Shown: positions 51,240 through 53,248 of the stretch, piece after piece | Layout of the letters: each line of letters starts with the position of its first letter | Numbering within the stretch: position 1 is the first letter of the stretch | From: CAZVCG01 sp964626265 | Lineage (GTDB): Bacteria; Pseudomonadota; Alphaproteobacteria; UBA9219 | DNA length: 53,248 nt | Direction of reading: 5' to 3' | Assembly: GCA_964626265.1 (NCBI GenBank) | Contig: CAZVCG010000011.1 | Coordinates: 1 to 53,248 of the forward strand | Made by a program: the position numbers and the translations under genes | Notes under the pieces: generated by a model | What the model was told of the DNA's origin: nothing | The model's input: only the letters and a program-made list of their open reading frames with translations | The model's database searches: none

Positions 51240-53030
51240 ATGTCTAAAGCTTACCCGTTGACAGATCACGCCTTCGACGTCGTGGTGGTGGGCGCAGGCG
51301 GCGCAGGATTACGCGCGGCTTTCGGCATGGCGGAAAAAGGTTTGCGCGTTGCATGCGTTTCAAAAGTCTTCCCGACGCGCAGCCACACGGGCGCGGCGCA
51401 AGGCGGCATCGGCGGGGCGTTGGGTAATGTCGAAAAGGACGATTGGCGCTGGCACATGTACGATACCGTGAAGGGTTCGGACTGGCTCGGTGATCAGGAT
51501 GCTATCGAATACATGTGCCGCGAGGCCGTACCGACGCTTATCGAGCTTGAGCACTTTGGCGTGCCGTTCAGCCGCACGGCGGAAGGAAAGATTTTCCAGC
51601 GCGCTTTCGGCGGCATGACGTCGAACTTCGGCAAGAAAACGATACGCCGCACTGCCGCGGCCGCCGACCGCACGGGTCACGCGATTTTGCATACGTTGTA
51701 TCAACAAGCTCTGAAACACAAAGTCGATTTCTTTGACGAGTTCTTCGCGCTCGATCTAATCATGGATGACGACGGCGTTTGCCATGGCGTTGTTGCATGG
51801 AACCTTGACGACGGCACTATTCACCGTTTCCGCGCGCATATCACCGTGTTGGCGACGGGCGGTTATGGCCGCGTTTACGCCTCAGCAACAGCAGCGCATT
51901 CGTGCACTGGCGACGGCAACGCCATGGCGTTAAGGGCCGGTCTCGCTTTGCAGGACATGGAGTTCGTGCAATTTCACCCGACGGGCGCCTATGGCAGCGG
52001 CATTTTGATCACCGAAGCCGCGCGCGGCGAAGGCGGTTTTCTCACCAACGGCAAGGGCGAAAGGTTCATGGAGCGCTATGCGCCCCAGGCCAAAGACCTC
52101 GCCAGCCGCGACGTGGTGAGCCGTTCGATGACGATGGAAATCCGCGAGGGACGCGGCTGCGGTCCCGGCAGGGACCATATCCTTTTGCATCTTGAGCACA
52201 TGGACCCCAAGCTTATCCACGAGCGTTTGCCCGGCATCATGGAATCCGCGTTAACGTTCACGGGCATCGATTTGACGAAAGAACCGGTTCCCGTCGTGCC
52301 GACCGCGCATTACTGCATGGGTGGAATCCCGACCAACATGTTCGGCGAGGTGATTTCGCCGATGGCGGACAACGCCGACGCCATCGTGCCCGGCTTGATG
52401 GCCATAGGCGAGACGGCTTGCGTTTCTGTGCACGGCGCCAACCGTTTGGGATCGAATTCTCTTCTCGACATCATCGTTTTCGGACGCGCGGCGGCGATTC
52501 GCGCGACGGAACTCATCAAGCCCGACATGGCGCACCGCGATTTGCCAAAGGACGCAGGCGACAACGCTTTGGCGCGTTTTGACTGGCTGCGCAACACCGT
52601 GGGCGACGTCACGACCGCCGAGTTGCGCAATGAGATGCAGAACATCATGCAAACCGAATGCGGCGTGTTCCGCGACGGCAAAACGCTTTCCGCCGCGCAA
52701 AAGCAAATCCGCGCAGCATGGAGCAGCCGCAACCATCTGAACGTTTCGGATAAATCGTTGATCTGGAACTCTGACCTGATGGAAACGCTGGAGCTCGACA
52801 ACCTGCTGCATCAGGCGATTGTTACCGTTGACGGCGCGGCCAACCGCAAAGAGTCGCGCGGCGCGCACGCCCGCGAGGATTACCCCACACGCGACGACGA
52901 GAATTTTCTAAAGCACACTGTGGCGTGGCTTGACGAAGACGGCAAAACGAAATTGTCTTTCCGCCCCGTGCATTTGAAGCCGCTTACCGAGGAAGCGCCC
53001 GACATGCCGCCCGTGGCGCGGGTGTATTAG
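51240..53030 (+). CDS. sdhA: succinate dehydrogenase flavoprotein subunit
   Basis: SdhA oxidises succinate to fumarate and carries covalent FAD. The 596-aa protein has the FAD motif VVVVGAGGAGLRAA, the flavin-linked His (H49) in FPTRSHTGAAQGG, the active-site segments FHPTGAYGSGILITEAARGE and SRDVVSRSM, HYCMGGIPTN and HGANRLGSNSLLDI. The C-terminus is full length. It is the third gene of sdhC-sdhD-sdhA; sdhB, normally directly downstream, is not present, and an ORF6N gene follows after nine bases. Confidence 0.98.
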   Translation: MSKAYPLTDHAFDVVVVGAGGAGLRAAFGMAEKGLRVACVSKVFPTRSHTGAAQGGIGGALGNVEKDDWRWHMYDTVKGSDWLGDQDAIEYMCREAVPTLIELEHFGVPFSRTAEGKIFQRAFGGMTSNFGKKTIRRTAAAADRTGHAILHTLYQQALKHKVDFFDEFFALDLIMDDDGVCHGVVAWNLDDGTIHRFRAHITVLATGGYGRVYASATAAHSCTGDGNAMALRAGLALQDMEFVQFHPTGAYGSGILITEAARGEGGFLTNGKGERFMERYAPQAKDLASRDVVSRSMTMEIREGRGCGPGRDHILLHLEHMDPKLIHERLPGIMESALTFTGIDLTKEPVPVVPTAHYCMGGIPTNMFGEVISPMADNADAIVPGLMAIGETACVSVHGANRLGSNSLLDIIVFGRAAAIRATELIKPDMAHRDLPKDAGDNALARFDWLRNTVGDVTTAELRNEMQNIMQTECGVFRDGKTLSAAQKQIRAAWSSRNHLNVSDKSLIWNSDLMETLELDNLLHQAIVTVDGAANRKESRGAHAREDYPTRDDENFLKHTVAWLDEDGKTKLSFRPVHLKPLTEEAPDMPPVARVY

Positions 53031-53039
53031 GATGAAGCA

Positions 53040-53248
53040 ATGCCAGCCTTAAAACCAAAAAAAAATAACACGGCGCTTACTATCATTCGTCCGATTGAAG
53101 GGCTGATCCATATCATTCGTAATCAAAGAGTTATGCTTGACTCCGATCTGGCCGCTTTATATGGCGTCACGACAAAAGCGCTCAATCAGGCCGTGCGGCG
53201 CAATCTGGAGCGGTTTCCAGATGATTTTATGTTCCAACTAACCTCAAC
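53040..53248 (+). CDS. ORF6N domain protein, partial at window end
   Basis: The frame starts at ATG 53040, nine bases after sdhA, and runs off the window. The visible 69 residues contain the ORF6N signature: IIRNQRVMLDSDLAALYGV, TTKALNQAVRRN and LERFPDDFMFQL. ORF6N/KilA-N domains are typical of phage and mobile-element proteins and bind DNA or act in phage regulation. No phage genes are seen nearby. This is a lone insertion in an energy-metabolism operon; whether sdhB continues beyond it cannot be seen. Confidence 0.85.
   Translation, partial: MPALKPKKNNTALTIIRPIEGLIHIIRNQRVMLDSDLAALYGVTTKALNQAVRRNLERFPDDFMFQLTS

Noticed and set aside
53031..53051. Short ATG frame immediately after sdhA as a start of sdhB
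   Set aside because: It reaches a stop within seven codons; the ORF6N frame at 53040 is the coding one.
1..53248. tRNA, tmRNA, SRP RNA and rRNA genes
   Set aside because: I looked for T-loop and tetraloop signatures on both strands, especially in the gaps at 8552, 25646 and 48627, and found none I could defend.

Overview
The window is a dense, GC-rich stretch of what is almost certainly an alphaproteobacterial chromosome. The evidence is a fused ispDF, CinA split into two separate genes, an ntrY/ntrX locus beside dusB, one long bifunctional RSH near rpoZ and a NYN-domain gene, the rpiB-glyA-nrdR-rib-nusB cluster, an sdhCDA operon, and flagellar export genes (fliQ, fliR, flhB). I cannot name the genus. 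The repeated small palindromic elements, several orphan proteins and reduced versions of standard operons suggest an uncultured or host/predator-associated lineage, but that is inference. No rRNA, tRNA, CRISPR array, replication origin or full-length transposase was found. One run of 26 Ns interrupts hppA.

Layout. 93-5011 (minus): an orphan helical protein and a 1384-residue secreted protein with twelve Cys-rich repeats and an OmpA-like end. 5131-8551 (minus): suhB and efp, then an orphan gene translationally coupled to a PLP-dependent ornithine/lysine decarboxylase whose long leader is rich in hairpins. 9089-13536: a small membrane protein, a CinA-N/MoaB-like protein, a DUF1937 protein, the proton pyrophosphatase and a FliL-like protein. 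13733-18406 (minus): rpiB-glyA-nrdR-ribE-ribB-ribH-nusB, without ribD. 18617-24908: canonical rsh, a second strongly diverged RSH paralogue, rpoZ and a NYN protein. 25118-27170: a DUF192 protein and an AT-rich orphan membrane protein. 27589-33853 (minus): dusB, an NtrC remnant consisting only of the Fis domain, ntrY, a solute-binding protein and ntrX. 34966-36650 (plus): ispDF and pncC/cinA. 36562-45964 (minus): an orphan, secD (no secF), yajC, small envelope proteins, yacG, rng, maf, flhB, fliR, fliQ and a FadN-type beta-oxidation protein. 46169-49854: asd, an orphan, dapB, a tiny gene and dapA for lysine/diaminopimelate synthesis. 50065-53248 (plus): a tiny gene, sdhC, sdhD, sdhA and an ORF6N-domain gene where sdhB would be expected.

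Most notable: the gene at 20978-23329 aligns with the adjacent canonical rsh across the hydrolase, linker, synthetase and probably the TGS region. Every hydrolase catalytic residue I could align is replaced, while the synthetase acidic pair is kept. Also of interest are three families of small mobile palindromes, one of which resembles an in-frame insertion in cinA; the reduced ntr locus with an embedded solute-binding protein; and the sdhC/sdhD genes with altered haem-region residues.
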